64,000 nucleotides of DNA, from positions 1 to 64,000 of the forward strand of contig JAEXZY010000034.1 in assembly GCA_023404955.1 (NCBI GenBank), written 5' to 3'. The notes beneath the pieces are model-generated. The model did no database searches. It was not told the origin of the DNA and saw only the letters and a list, made by a program, of their open reading frames with translations. The position numbers were made by a program, and so were the translations under genes. Below, one piece after another: positions 24,272 to 34,500 of this stretch. The stretch's first letter is position 1, and every line of letters begins with the position of its first letter. The stretch is from Actinomycetes bacterium. GTDB lineage: Bacteria; Actinomycetota; Actinomycetes; Mycobacteriales; Mycobacteriaceae.

Positions 24272-25146
24272 ATCTCGGGGAGCTCGAGCCACTCGTCGAC
24301 GGCGAATCCGTTCGCGCGGGCCGCAATTCGTGCGCCGCCCCGGCCGGGGTAGTGCGCCGGGATGACGGTGGCGCCCCGCTGCGCCGCCTCGGTCAGCACG
24401 CGGTGACGGCTGCGCGCCGCGGCGGCAGGGTCTTCGTCGAACGCACACGGATCGTCGGGCCGAACCAGCTGAACCGGGCAGTGCGTCAGATCGCCGACGA
24501 ACACGGCTGGGGCACCGGCATCCAGCCACACCGTCGAGGAACCCGGGGTGTGCCCACCCGCGGGCCGCAGCCATATGGAGTCGCTGAGCTGGTGGTCACC
24601 GGAATAGAACTCGGTCTGATCGGCGACGGGAATCACGCTGTCGGCGAACACGATACGCATGCCTTCGTTCGTGCTGTCCCCGTCGGGAGCGAAGTGGCGG
24701 TAGTCGCTTTCGGGCATCAGGTAGCGGGCGTTGGGAAACGTCGGCACCCATGTCCCGTCGACCTGGCGGGTGTTCCAGCCGACGTGGTCGGTGTGCAGGT
24801 GGGTGTTGATGACGACGTCGACGGACTCGGGTGCCACACCGGCGTCGGCAAGCGCATCGAGATAGCCGGTCTGCAGCTGATGCAGGGGCGGGAAGTGCGG
24901 CCGGTGCCGGTCGTTGCCGACCCCGGTGTCGATCAGCACTGTCATGCCGTCGACCTGTAGCACCCACGTCTGCATCGCGATCTTCCACTGATCGGCCTCG
25001 CGGTCCCAAAACAGCGGCTCCAGCAGATCGGCGTGATCGGACCACACGTGCGCCGGCGTCTGAGCGAACAGCGATGTCGTCATCTGGACCCGGAGCTCGA
25101 CCACCTGCGTCAGCGTGGCGCGGCCGAGCTGGATCCGATCGGTCAC
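24268..25146 (-). CDS. MBL-fold metallo-hydrolase coupled to embB
   Basis: The product is 292 residues from the GTG at 25146. The zinc-binding motif HLHTDH (residues 116-121, within VVINTHLHTDHVGW) is intact. Further ligands occur in LRPAGGHTPGSS, FVGDLTHCPVQL and a late TVIPAHYPG, as in quorum-quenching-lactonase-like or other esterase-type MBL proteins. The substrate is unknown. The start codon overlaps the embB stop as GTGA, so the gene is positioned as the last cistron of the dprE-emb operon. That pattern suggests translational coupling with EmbB, but a cell-wall role is inference only. Confidence 0.88.
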   Translation of the reverse strand: MTDRIQLGRATLTQVVELRVQMTTSLFAQTPAHVWSDHADLLEPLFWDREADQWKIAMQTWVLQVDGMTVLIDTGVGNDRHRPHFPPLHQLQTGYLDALADAGVAPESVDVVINTHLHTDHVGWNTRQVDGTWVPTFPNARYLMPESDYRHFAPDGDSTNEGMRIVFADSVIPVADQTEFYSGDHQLSDSIWLRPAGGHTPGSSTVWLDAGAPAVFVGDLTHCPVQLVRPDDPCAFDEDPAAAARSRHRVLTEAAQRGATVIPAHYPGRGGARIAARANGFAVDEWLELPEI

Positions 25147-28100
25147 GGCTCGATGCGCATCGGGCCGGGTGACCACAGCCCGGAGTGCGTGGCCTCGCCG
25201 AGGTCGATCTGCGCCGGCTGGGCGTCGACGATCGTGTCGAAGCGGCGCAGCGAGCCCCAGTCCTGACCCCAGTCGTGCGACAGGTAGGTCGACATCACCG
25301 AGGCGCGCAGCAGCAGATCCGTGATGCCCAGCAGGCCGCCGTTCTTGCCGTCCTGCCAGGTGTCGGTGCTCTGCAGCTTGGCGAAGTAGTCAGGCGAGAT
25401 GCGGAACTTGGGGATGTCGGTGACGCCGTTGGCGTGCAGCATCGGCTGCTGGCAGGGGAACACCAGCCCGACGGCCCAGTCCATCAGCACCGGCTGGGTG
25501 GACCCGATGTACTCCTGTACCGAGCGGACTTCGGGCACCCGCGGCGGGGTCACCGCGACCCAGTCGCCCTGTCCGAGCGAGAGGTCCTCGGCCACCACGC
25601 GTACGGCGACGGCGTCGGTGGGGATCTCCGAGCGCGGGTAACGCAGATTGCGCCACGACGGTGTGGGGCCGATGTCGAAGGGTTGCACCCGCCCGGCCGG
25701 CACCGGGGCACCGTCGGGTCCTCGGGTGGCGTACTCCAACTCGACTGTCTGCCCCGATGCCAATCCCTTGGCGACGCTGGTGCCCTCGATGGTGCCCGCC
25801 GCGGTGATCACCACCAGTGGGTGCGCGTCGTCGGGGGTGGGCAACGCATACCAGGCCGAGGTGAGGCGGCTTTCCTGTTGCGCTCCGGTCGAATACGAGC
25901 CGGCGACCGGTACCCGGGCGGGATCGAGCCCGTACGGCAGGGGCACGGTCGATCCGTTCACGCCCGGGCGGGACAACTTGATCGGGCGGTTCCAGTCGTA
26001 ATCGGTGCCCGGCTGGGGGTTGTTCAGCCGGATGGCCTCGGCGATGATCTTCTCCGGAACCCCGTTCGGGGAGAAGCCGGTCGGGGTCGCGCCGCCCAGC
26101 GGACCGAGCGGACCGTAATCGCCAGGCAGGGGCGCGAGGAACCCGGCGTTCGAATCCGGTTCCACCAGAACGTCATCGGCCAGCCCGCAACCGCCGGCCA
26201 GCGCGCGCACATTGGCCCATCCGTTGGAGTAGGTCGGGTACTGCCGGACCACACCGATCGCCATGGATGCGATCGACACCAGCACCATGAGCCCTGCGGC
26301 GATCGGGATCGGCGCCGTCGTCAGCACGCGCACCAGTCGCGGTTCCCGCCGCGGCGAGACATGTAGCCAGAACGCGCACAGCGCAGCGAGCACGAACAGT
26401 GCGAAGAACATCGTGCTGATGCTGACGCCGGCTACCTTCGGCACTGAATTGTTGAACGGGACACCGAAGTTCGACACGTACCACCAGCCATTGGTGGAGG
26501 CGAAACACAACGCCAGCACGAAGAACACCAGCGACAGGAACACCATCCGATTGCGTGCCGAGCGCAGCACCATCGGAGACACCATCACCGTGGCCAACGC
26601 CGCCATCGCGCCACCGACGGCGGCGAACAGGCCGAAGTGGTGAATCCACTTGGTGGGCGTGAACATCAGGAAGAAGATGGTCGCGAAGATGATGCCCATC
26701 AGCCGCCAGGCGGGGCCGGTGGCCACGCCGGGAACGCGTTTGCGCCGCAACATCAGGAACAGCGACGGGAACAGGCACATCGCGGTGAACAGGAACGCCA
26801 CCCGGCGTTCGATCGCGCCGTCGGTGGTCGGCAGCACCAGGTAGTAGTAGCGCAGGTTCTCGGTGTACCACTCCTGGCTCGGGCCGATCGCGGTGCGGAT
26901 CTTGGTGGCTTCCAACACCGTTGCGATGGTCTGGTCGGCGAACACCACCGTCAGGATCACGGTGCCCGCGGCCAGCAGCGGCGCGACCAGTGGCCACGTG
27001 CCCACCAGTGCGCGTCTGCGCATCACGATGCGCAGGATGGGCCGACCGCCGGCGACCAGCGCCGCAACGGCGATCAGTCCGGTGGGTTGGATGCCGAGCG
27101 TGAACGCTGCGGTGAGGGTCGCCAGCGCAGCAGGCGTGAGACGGCCGGAGGTGATGGCGCGCTCGATCAACACATAGGTGACCAGCGCGCCGGTGGCGAT
27201 CTGCCCTTCGGGGCGCAGCCCGTTGTTGAACGGCATCCACGCCGCCAGCAGCACGAGTCCGGCCGCCCACAGCGCGGCTCGACTGCCGACCACGGCCGGG
27301 CCGAGCCGGGGGAGCACCTCGCGACTGAGCAGCAGCCAGCACACCAGCGAACAGATCAGGTCGGGCAGGCGGATCCACAAGCTGGCGTCACTGACATGGG
27401 TCATCAACGCGAGCACGTTGTAGTACCAGCCGAACGGATCCTCGGGGCTGCCGAACCAACGGAAGTAGTTGGCCATGTAGCCCGCGTGGTCGGCGGTACG
27501 GGCCATCTGCATCTGGTAGCCGTCGTCGGATGACCCGGCGCCGATCACGTACCAGAGCAGGAAGCCGCCGACGACCACGACGTCGACGACGCTGAACGTG
27601 CGCCACCTCGAGGGGATCAGCCGGTGCATGCGGCGCCCGTCGAGCCGGTCCAACCGCCAGAGTGCCAGCAGCGCAATGACTGTCGACACCATCGCCAGCA
27701 GCATCGCGGTCAGCTTGAGCGCGCTGGGGTGGCTCGTGTAGCGGGTGTCGATCGTCGCCGAGAACTGCATGCCGGGAGGGGCGGGCCCGACCAGATCGGT
27801 GAACACCCCGACGATCGCCGGCCGCAAATTCGGATCGGCGTAGCCGGTGCGCTGCGGCGAGCCATCCGACTTTCGGAGGCCGACGAACTCGGCGAAGGTG
27901 CCGTCGTGCGAGGACGTGATGTCCAGGCGGTCACAGCCGGCGACACGGTTGCGGTTGATGCTGGCCACCACAACGTTGCGCACGATGACGTCGACGCGAG
28001 ACGCGCTGACGTTGACCAGCATCGCGTTCAGCGCGGCGTCGCGCCCCTGTGCGGGTGCGGTGCCCAGCACCAGGCCGCCGCGGGCGGGCATGTCCCGCAG

Positions 28101-28304
28101 CACCGTGCACGGTATCGAGGCGGTGAGCGTGAGCGGTGCCTGGGCGATCAGCGGCGCGGTGACGTCGTCGACCCGATCTTGCTGGGGCCAGTTCAGCGTC
28201 GCGGTGGTCTGCGTGACGGGCAGCAGCGGTGTGGCCACCGCCAGCACGAAGCCGAGCAACCCGGCGATCGTCGCGACCCAGCGCGCCACCTTCACGTCGT
28301 TCAC
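25143..28304 (-). CDS. embB: Arabinosyltransferase EmbB
   Basis: The product is 1053 residues (M. tuberculosis: 1098). This GT53 integral membrane arabinofuranosyltransferase works with EmbA to build the 3,5-branched arabinan of arabinogalactan from decaprenylphosphoryl-arabinose, and is the ethambutol target. An N-terminal periplasmic beta-domain follows the first helix, then about 14 more helices, the catalytic GSSDDGY loop, and a C-terminal carbohydrate-binding region. The resistance-determining region reads DDGYQMQMARTADHAGY: Gln264 and Met265 (codons 27513-27515 and 27510-27512) replace the Ile303-Leu304 of M. tuberculosis, while the Met306 equivalent (Met267) is kept. GTG start overlaps the embA stop (GTGA). 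Confidence 0.96.
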   Translation of the reverse strand: MNDVKVARWVATIAGLLGFVLAVATPLLPVTQTTATLNWPQQDRVDDVTAPLIAQAPLTLTASIPCTVLRDMPARGGLVLGTAPAQGRDAALNAMLVNVSASRVDVIVRNVVVASINRNRVAGCDRLDITSSHDGTFAEFVGLRKSDGSPQRTGYADPNLRPAIVGVFTDLVGPAPPGMQFSATIDTRYTSHPSALKLTAMLLAMVSTVIALLALWRLDRLDGRRMHRLIPSRWRTFSVVDVVVVGGFLLWYVIGAGSSDDGYQMQMARTADHAGYMANYFRWFGSPEDPFGWYYNVLALMTHVSDASLWIRLPDLICSLVCWLLLSREVLPRLGPAVVGSRAALWAAGLVLLAAWMPFNNGLRPEGQIATGALVTYVLIERAITSGRLTPAALATLTAAFTLGIQPTGLIAVAALVAGGRPILRIVMRRRALVGTWPLVAPLLAAGTVILTVVFADQTIATVLEATKIRTAIGPSQEWYTENLRYYYLVLPTTDGAIERRVAFLFTAMCLFPSLFLMLRRKRVPGVATGPAWRLMGIIFATIFFLMFTPTKWIHHFGLFAAVGGAMAALATVMVSPMVLRSARNRMVFLSLVFFVLALCFASTNGWWYVSNFGVPFNNSVPKVAGVSISTMFFALFVLAALCAFWLHVSPRREPRLVRVLTTAPIPIAAGLMVLVSIASMAIGVVRQYPTYSNGWANVRALAGGCGLADDVLVEPDSNAGFLAPLPGDYGPLGPLGGATPTGFSPNGVPEKIIAEAIRLNNPQPGTDYDWNRPIKLSRPGVNGSTVPLPYGLDPARVPVAGSYSTGAQQESRLTSAWYALPTPDDAHPLVVITAAGTIEGTSVAKGLASGQTVELEYATRGPDGAPVPAGRVQPFDIGPTPSWRNLRYPRSEIPTDAVAVRVVAEDLSLGQGDWVAVTPPRVPEVRSVQEYIGSTQPVLMDWAVGLVFPCQQPMLHANGVTDIPKFRISPDYFAKLQSTDTWQDGKNGGLLGITDLLLRASVMSTYLSHDWGQDWGSLRRFDTIVDAQPAQIDLGEATHSGLWSPGPMRIEP

Positions 28305-31300
28305 GGGAGGGCCCTGATCGGTCCGCCGCGACTCCACCCGAACACTCGTGTCGATCCTTCCTCGACGACGGCGTCAGGCGCCTCGTCACGGGGCACGACG
28401 CGGATGTAGCGCTCCAACGCTCCCCAGTCGCGGTACCAGTCGTTGCTCAGGTAGGTCGGGATCGCCGAAGTCCGGAGCAGCGCCTGGATGAACAGGAACG
28501 GCCCGCCGTCTTCGGCCGACTGCCACTGGTTCGACGAGACCACCATCTGCTTGAAGTTCGGGATGATGCGGTACTGCGGCAGTTCGGCGATGCCGAGATG
28601 TTCGGCGAACGGGCGCTGGCAGGGGAAGTTCGCCGCGGTCGCGATGTCCATCAGCACGGGGGTGTCCGACCCGAGGAACTGCTCGGCGGTCTCCAGCACC
28701 GGGACACGCGGCGGGGTGAACCCGAACCACTGGTCCTCGGACAGGTTGGGGTCGTCGGCGACGATGCGGGCGACGTTGGCCCCCGGCGGCGCCGTCGTGA
28801 ACGGGAAACGCAGGTTGCGCCAGGCCTTCTGCTGGAAGATGTCGATCGGCTGGACCTCGTTGAGTGCTTGGTAGGAGCCGTCGGGCCGGTGCACCCCCCA
28901 CTGCAACTTCAGCGACTGCCCGTAGTTGAAGGAGCCGTCCTCGTTGTAGTACCAGATGGCGCCTGCCGCGGCGACGCTGACCAGCGGGCGGTCGGGGGTG
29001 CGGGGCGGCAGCTGGTACCAGGCCGAGGTGGCCTCGGCTGCCACGGAGTTCTCGCCGTAGCTGCCCATCACCGGCGTGCGTTCGGGATCGAGCCCGAACG
29101 GCAGGAACACCCGGGAACCGTTGACGCCTTCAGGGCCGTATCCGCCGCCGGTGCCCGCCGCGTAGCCGACGCCGATGTTGGGCTTGTCGACGGGTCCGTC
29201 GGTGTTGACGGTGCCGGGGTTGGCGGCGACGGGCTCGGCCGGCTCCAGAGTGTCGCTGATGCCGTTGGGTGTGAACCCGACGGGATCCTCACCGCCGAGC
29301 GGGCCGTACTTGCCCCATCGTTGACCCGGAACCGGTTGCAGCATCCCGGCATTGGTGTCGGCTTCGACGAGGACGTCGTCGGCCATCGCGCAGCTGTCCG
29401 TGCCAAGACCGGAGCGCAGTGCCGAGATATTGGCCGCGCCGGTGGTGTAGACGGGGTAGCGGCCGGCGGTCGCCTTGAGCATCGACCCGAGCTCGAGGAC
29501 GACCATGATGACCGCGACGACGAGCAGCGGTGTGGAGGCCAGCGCGCGGTTGCGGCCGGTGTCGGCGACCTGGGTGTGACCCGCGTAGTCGATGCGGAAG
29601 TGCAGCCACGCCGCGAGCAGGCCGCCGGCGATGGCCAGCACCAGGAAGATCGTGGTCACCGGGAAGTGGGCGATCACCGGCTGTTTGTCGAACCACGGCA
29701 CGCCGTAGTTGCCGACGTAGAACCAGCCGTTGATGCCGGAGGTCGCCCAGGCCAGGACGAACAGCAGCGCGGTCACGTACAGCGCCAGGTTGCGGCGGCT
29801 GTGCAGTCCGACCCGGGCGAACGCGAACGCGGTCACCCCGCCCAGCGCACCGGCGAGCCCGGCGAACGCGCCGAACTGGACGGCCCATTTGGTCGGCGTC
29901 ATCGTCAGCAGCAGCAGGCCCACCGCGGTGGTGCCGGTCAGCCGCCACACCGGCCCGCTCACCGCGCCGGGCACGCGGCCGCGGCGCAGCAGCACGACGA
30001 TCAGCCCGAACACACACAGCAGCAGGACCAGCACCGCGAAGCGGCGGGTCAGCGAGCCGTCGACGCTCTCCTCGACGGTCAGGAAGTAGTAGCGCAGGAA
30101 TTCCTGGTACCAGGGGATCGTCGGCCCGACGACGTACTTGATGCGCACCGATTCGGCGACGGTGGCCAGCGTCTGGTCGCGGAACACGATCACCGCGACC
30201 AGCGACGCCGACGCCAGCAGGGGAAGCAGGGTCGCCGCGAGTCCGTCGCTGCGGCGGCGTGCGGAGACGATGCGGGTGATGCCGCGGGCGCCGACGAGCA
30301 GCGGCGCCACCGCGACCAGGCCCTGCGGCGCGAGCGTCACCGAGAACATCGCGATCACGACGGCGACGGCCGCAGGCCACAGCCGGCGGGTCCCGAGCGT
30401 CCACTCGACCAGCATCAGCACCGCGACCACCGCGAAGGCGATCAGCGGTTCGGGGCGCAGGCCGTTGTTGAACGGCAGCCAGGCCGCCAGGAACACCGCC
30501 GCGGCGGTCCAGGTGGCCACTCGGTTGGCGGCGACGCGGCGGCCCAACCGCGGGAGCAGGCAGCGGCTGACGATCAGCCAGGTGACGATGCCTGCGAGTG
30601 TGGCGGGCAGCCGCATCCACACCCCGGCGGTGCTGATCGAGGCCAGGTGCGACAGCACGCTCTGGTACCAGTCGAACGGCGCCTCGGATGCCCCGAAGTA
30701 GCGGTAGTAGTTGGTGCTGTAGCCGGCCTCGCCGGCCACCCGCGCCATCGTGAGGTTGTAGCCGTCGTCGGAGGACTGCGCGCCGACGACGTGCCAGATC
30801 AGCAGGCCGCCGATGACGCCGAGATCGGCCACCCAGGTCGCCCAGCCCACGTGGCGACGGTGACGCGTCGGGCGCCGGCCGGACACGCGGTCGAGCAGCG
30901 CGAGCGCGACGATCGACCCGACCACGCACAGGACACCGAACACCATCACCAGCGTCTTCAGCGCTGTCGGGCTGGTGATGAAGCGGGTGTCGACATCTAT
31001 CCGCGCGTTGAGACCTGATTGCACCGGGACCCGCAGGTCGGTGAACACCCCGGCCACCTGCGGGCGCTTGTCCACAGTGAGGGTCCCCGTCGCGCCCGGG
31101 ATGCCCACGAAATCGGCTCCGACCGCACCGACGTTGGCCCACAGGCGCAGCTCGCTGCAGGCGCCGCGGTTCACGTCCTGGCGGGGCGCCACGGCTGCGA
31201 CGGTGTCGCGGAACGCGACGTAGACGACGTCGGCGTTGGCCCGTACGAACAAGCCGTTACGGCCGGCGTCGATGCCGCCGGGCGGAATCGTGGAGAACAC

Positions 31301-31552
31301 CAGACCGCCGTCGGCGGGCAGGCTGGCCACCGTGGTGCACGGGATCGTGACGTCCAGCGATTTGGGGGCACCCGACACCAGCGGGGCGGTGATGTCGCTG
31401 ACGGTGCCGTCGGCGTCGGCGCCCTGAGGCCACAGGATCGTGGCGGTCTGCTGGGTGACCGGAAGCAGCGGCGCGACAGCGCAGCACAGGATGCCGAGGA
31501 GTCCCAGAGCTCCCGCGAGGATCGCGACGAGACGGGAACTGCGGGCAGGCAC
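28301..31552 (-). CDS. embA: Arabinosyltransferase EmbA
   Basis: The product is 1083 residues (M. tuberculosis: 1094). It is a GT53 partner of EmbB in arabinogalactan arabinan synthesis. The opening ILAGALGLLGILCCAVAPLLPVTQ is the first helix, followed by the N-terminal periplasmic domain. The catalytic loop is AQSSDDGYNLTMARVAGEAGY, and the cytoplasmic TPTKWAVQFGAFAG segment is shared by all three Emb paralogs. The C-terminal domain includes PVGFTPNGI, common to the family. GTG start at 31552 lies 21 nt after the embC stop. Order embC-embA-embB identifies it against its paralogs. Confidence 0.95.
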   Translation of the reverse strand: MPARSSRLVAILAGALGLLGILCCAVAPLLPVTQQTATILWPQGADADGTVSDITAPLVSGAPKSLDVTIPCTTVASLPADGGLVFSTIPPGGIDAGRNGLFVRANADVVYVAFRDTVAAVAPRQDVNRGACSELRLWANVGAVGADFVGIPGATGTLTVDKRPQVAGVFTDLRVPVQSGLNARIDVDTRFITSPTALKTLVMVFGVLCVVGSIVALALLDRVSGRRPTRHRRHVGWATWVADLGVIGGLLIWHVVGAQSSDDGYNLTMARVAGEAGYSTNYYRYFGASEAPFDWYQSVLSHLASISTAGVWMRLPATLAGIVTWLIVSRCLLPRLGRRVAANRVATWTAAAVFLAAWLPFNNGLRPEPLIAFAVVAVLMLVEWTLGTRRLWPAAVAVVIAMFSVTLAPQGLVAVAPLLVGARGITRIVSARRRSDGLAATLLPLLASASLVAVIVFRDQTLATVAESVRIKYVVGPTIPWYQEFLRYYFLTVEESVDGSLTRRFAVLVLLLCVFGLIVVLLRRGRVPGAVSGPVWRLTGTTAVGLLLLTMTPTKWAVQFGAFAGLAGALGGVTAFAFARVGLHSRRNLALYVTALLFVLAWATSGINGWFYVGNYGVPWFDKQPVIAHFPVTTIFLVLAIAGGLLAAWLHFRIDYAGHTQVADTGRNRALASTPLLVVAVIMVVLELGSMLKATAGRYPVYTTGAANISALRSGLGTDSCAMADDVLVEADTNAGMLQPVPGQRWGKYGPLGGEDPVGFTPNGISDTLEPAEPVAANPGTVNTDGPVDKPNIGVGYAAGTGGGYGPEGVNGSRVFLPFGLDPERTPVMGSYGENSVAAEATSAWYQLPPRTPDRPLVSVAAAGAIWYYNEDGSFNYGQSLKLQWGVHRPDGSYQALNEVQPIDIFQQKAWRNLRFPFTTAPPGANVARIVADDPNLSEDQWFGFTPPRVPVLETAEQFLGSDTPVLMDIATAANFPCQRPFAEHLGIAELPQYRIIPNFKQMVVSSNQWQSAEDGGPFLFIQALLRTSAIPTYLSNDWYRDWGALERYIRVVPRDEAPDAVVEEGSTRVFGWSRGGPIRALP

Positions 31553-31573
31553 GAGGGTCGATGGTAGACGGGT

Positions 31574-34500
31574 CTAGGACAGACGCAGCGGCGCCGGGCT
31601 CCACAGCCCGCTCCGCGTTGCCGAACCGAGATCCAGTCGAGCCACATCTGCGCCCGGGTAGTAGGGCGTGAGCTGCTGCAGTGCACCCCAGTCGCGGAAC
31701 CAGTCGTGCTTCAGATACGTGGGCACGGTGGTGGCGCGCAGCAGGAGCTCGGTGATGCCGAGCGGCCCGCCGCCGAGGTAATCCATCACCGGCGAGTTGG
31801 CCTCGGCGCCGAAGCGGTCGGGCAGGATGCGCCACTTCGGCACCTCGATGACGCCCACGCGGTGCCCGAACGGGCGCTGGCACGGGAATGCGAGGCCGAC
31901 CAGCCAGTCCAGCAGCACGGGATCGCTGGAGCCGACGACCTCCTGCAGGGTGCGCAGCGCCGGGATGCGCGGCGGGGTGACCGCGATCCAGTGTGTGGGG
32001 CTCAGATCGTCGTCGGTGGCGACCAGCCGGATGCGGGTCGCGTCGGCCGGGATGGCCGACAGCGGTGCGCGCAGGTTGCGCCATGCGGGGGCCGCTCCGA
32101 CGTCGGCGAAGCCGACGCTGCCGCCCGGTTCGTCGTCGTCGCGGGCCCACTGGACCACCAGGTCGTCGGGATCGAACCGGCCGGCCGCCGACACCACGAG
32201 TAGTGAGTCGGAGCGGTCGCCGTCGTTCCAGCCGGCGGGCAGGCGGTACCAGGCCGAGCGCAGGAATGCCGGCGCCTGCGTGCCGCTGCGCCAGCTGCCC
32301 AGCACAGGTGTGCGCGCCGGGTTCAGGTCGTAGGGCAGCCGCGCACGCGAGCCGTTGACGCCCGCCGCGGCCGTCGTGCCGCCCTCGGTGCCGGCTTCGC
32401 TGCCGGTGACGACCCCGCTGTCGGAGTCGGCGAAGTTGTCCGACCCGGGCTGTTCCGTCACCGCGTCGGCGGAGACGTCAGCCGGAATTCCGTTGGGTGT
32501 GAACCCTTCTGAGCGTTGTGCGCCCAGTGAGATGCTGACGGGGGTGTCGATCGGGGTGAGGATGCCTGCGTTGGGGTCCTGCTCGACCATGACGTCCTCG
32601 GCCATGCCGCAGGTCTTCCCGGCCACCGCCTCGAGGTTGGACCGCCCGACCGTCCAGCCCGGGTATTGGCCGGTCATCGCCAGCGTCAGGGAGCCCACCT
32701 CGAAGATCACCAGTGCCCAGGTGGCGATCGCCAGCGGCGCCCGCGCCACGTTTCGCCAGCGCCGCGGCTCGCCGTCGGGGGCACCATCGCGGCCGGAGAA
32801 GTGCAGCCAGGCCGCCACCAGCAGTGCCAGGACCGAGAGTCCGAGCAGCATGGTGGTGAACCCGAAGTGCCATTCGGGGAACGAATTGGACCAGGGCACA
32901 CCGAAATTGGAGACGTACCACCAGCCGTTGACGGTGGCGAATGAGAGGGCGGTGAGGAACAGCACGGCCGCGGCGAACATCGTGCGGTTGCGGCGCGAGC
33001 GCATGGCCGCTGCCGAGATCGCGACGGCGGCCAACGCTCCCAGGCAACCCGCCAGCCCGGCGAACACCCCGAAGTGGTGGGTCCACTTGGTGGGGGTGAA
33101 CATCAGGGACAGAAACGAGATGATCGTGATGCCGACGATGCGACGGCTGGGGCCGAGTGCGGTCCCGGGGATGCGACCCTTGCGCAACGCCATCGCGACC
33201 GTGACGGCGAGTGCGAGGAGCAGGGTGAGCACCGCGAACCGGCGGGCCACCGACCCGTCCGGGCTGGTGGTGAACAGCCGGGAGTAACGGATGTGTTCGT
33301 CGAACCAGGCCAGGCTGGGGCCGACGGCGGACTTGAAGCTGCTGGCCTGCAGTTCGGCGGCCAGGGTCTGGTCGCGGAATATCAGGAAGATCGTCACCGT
33401 GCCCGCGGCGGCGATCGGCGCCAGCAGCGCCCAATAGCCGAACCGCGAGACGTGCGCGGCCACAATCGTTTTCAGCGGCCCGACGGCGACGAGCAGAGCG
33501 CCGACGGCGGCGATGCCGGTGGGTCCGGAGAACAGGGTGAGCGCCCCGATGATCACGGCGATCGCGACGGGCAGCAAGCGGCTGGTGGCCACCCCGCGCT
33601 CGACCGAGCACCAGGTCAGCAGGATGCCCAGCGCGATGATCGGCTCGGGGCGCAGCCCGTTGTTCAGCGGTAGCCAGAATGCCAGGAAGAGCCCGGCGGC
33701 CGTCCACGCCGCGGCGCGGCTGTGTTTGACCGCATCGCCGAGGCGGGGGATCACCTCGCGGCTGATCACCCACCAGCAGGCCAGCCCCATCAGCAGCGTC
33801 GGCAGTCGCATCCACACGCTGGTGGTGCTGACGTGCGCCCACAGCGCGAGCAGGTCGTAGTACCAGCCGAACGGCGCCTCCGGGGTGCCGAACCAGCGGT
33901 AGTAATTGGCCATGTAGCCGGCGTTCTCCGACACCCGCGCCATGGTGAGGATGTAGCCGTCGTCGGCGGTGTTGGCCCCGACGAAGTGCCACCAGACCAT
34001 CACGGCGGTCACCAGCCCGTCGAGCGGTGACAGTGACCACCAGCGCGGCGGCAGGATTCGCTTGTGGCGGCGGCCGTCGGCGCTGTCGAGCACGTGAAGA
34101 GCGCCCAGCGACACGATCGTCATCGCCAGCCCGACGATCATCGCGACGAGCTTCAGCAGCGTCGGCGAGGTGCTGTACCGGGAGTCGACGGTGGCCGAGA
34201 ACTGCAGGCCGGGCGGGGCCGGGCCGGACAGGTCGGTGAAGACGCCGACGATCTGCGGGCGGAAGTCGTAACCGCCGCGCTCGCCGCGCAGCGGTTCCCC
34301 GGCGTCCGACGAGTCGGGCGGCTGGGTGAGCCCGACGAACTCGCCGGTGACCTTGTCGGCGTGCGCGGTGAACGTCAGCTCTCGGCAGGCCGGGCTGAGC
34401 ACTTGGTCCAGCGGTGCGCTGACCACCGGCGTGTTGCGCACGATCATCAGCAGGTCGTTGTTGACCCGTTCGATCAGCAACCCGCGGTCGACGGCCTTGG

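Noticed and set aside
28229..31018. A 929-codon plus-strand open frame opposite embA
   Set aside because: Its translation is Arg/Gly/Asp-rich low-complexity sequence with no domain, while the minus strand encodes a full-length EmbA.
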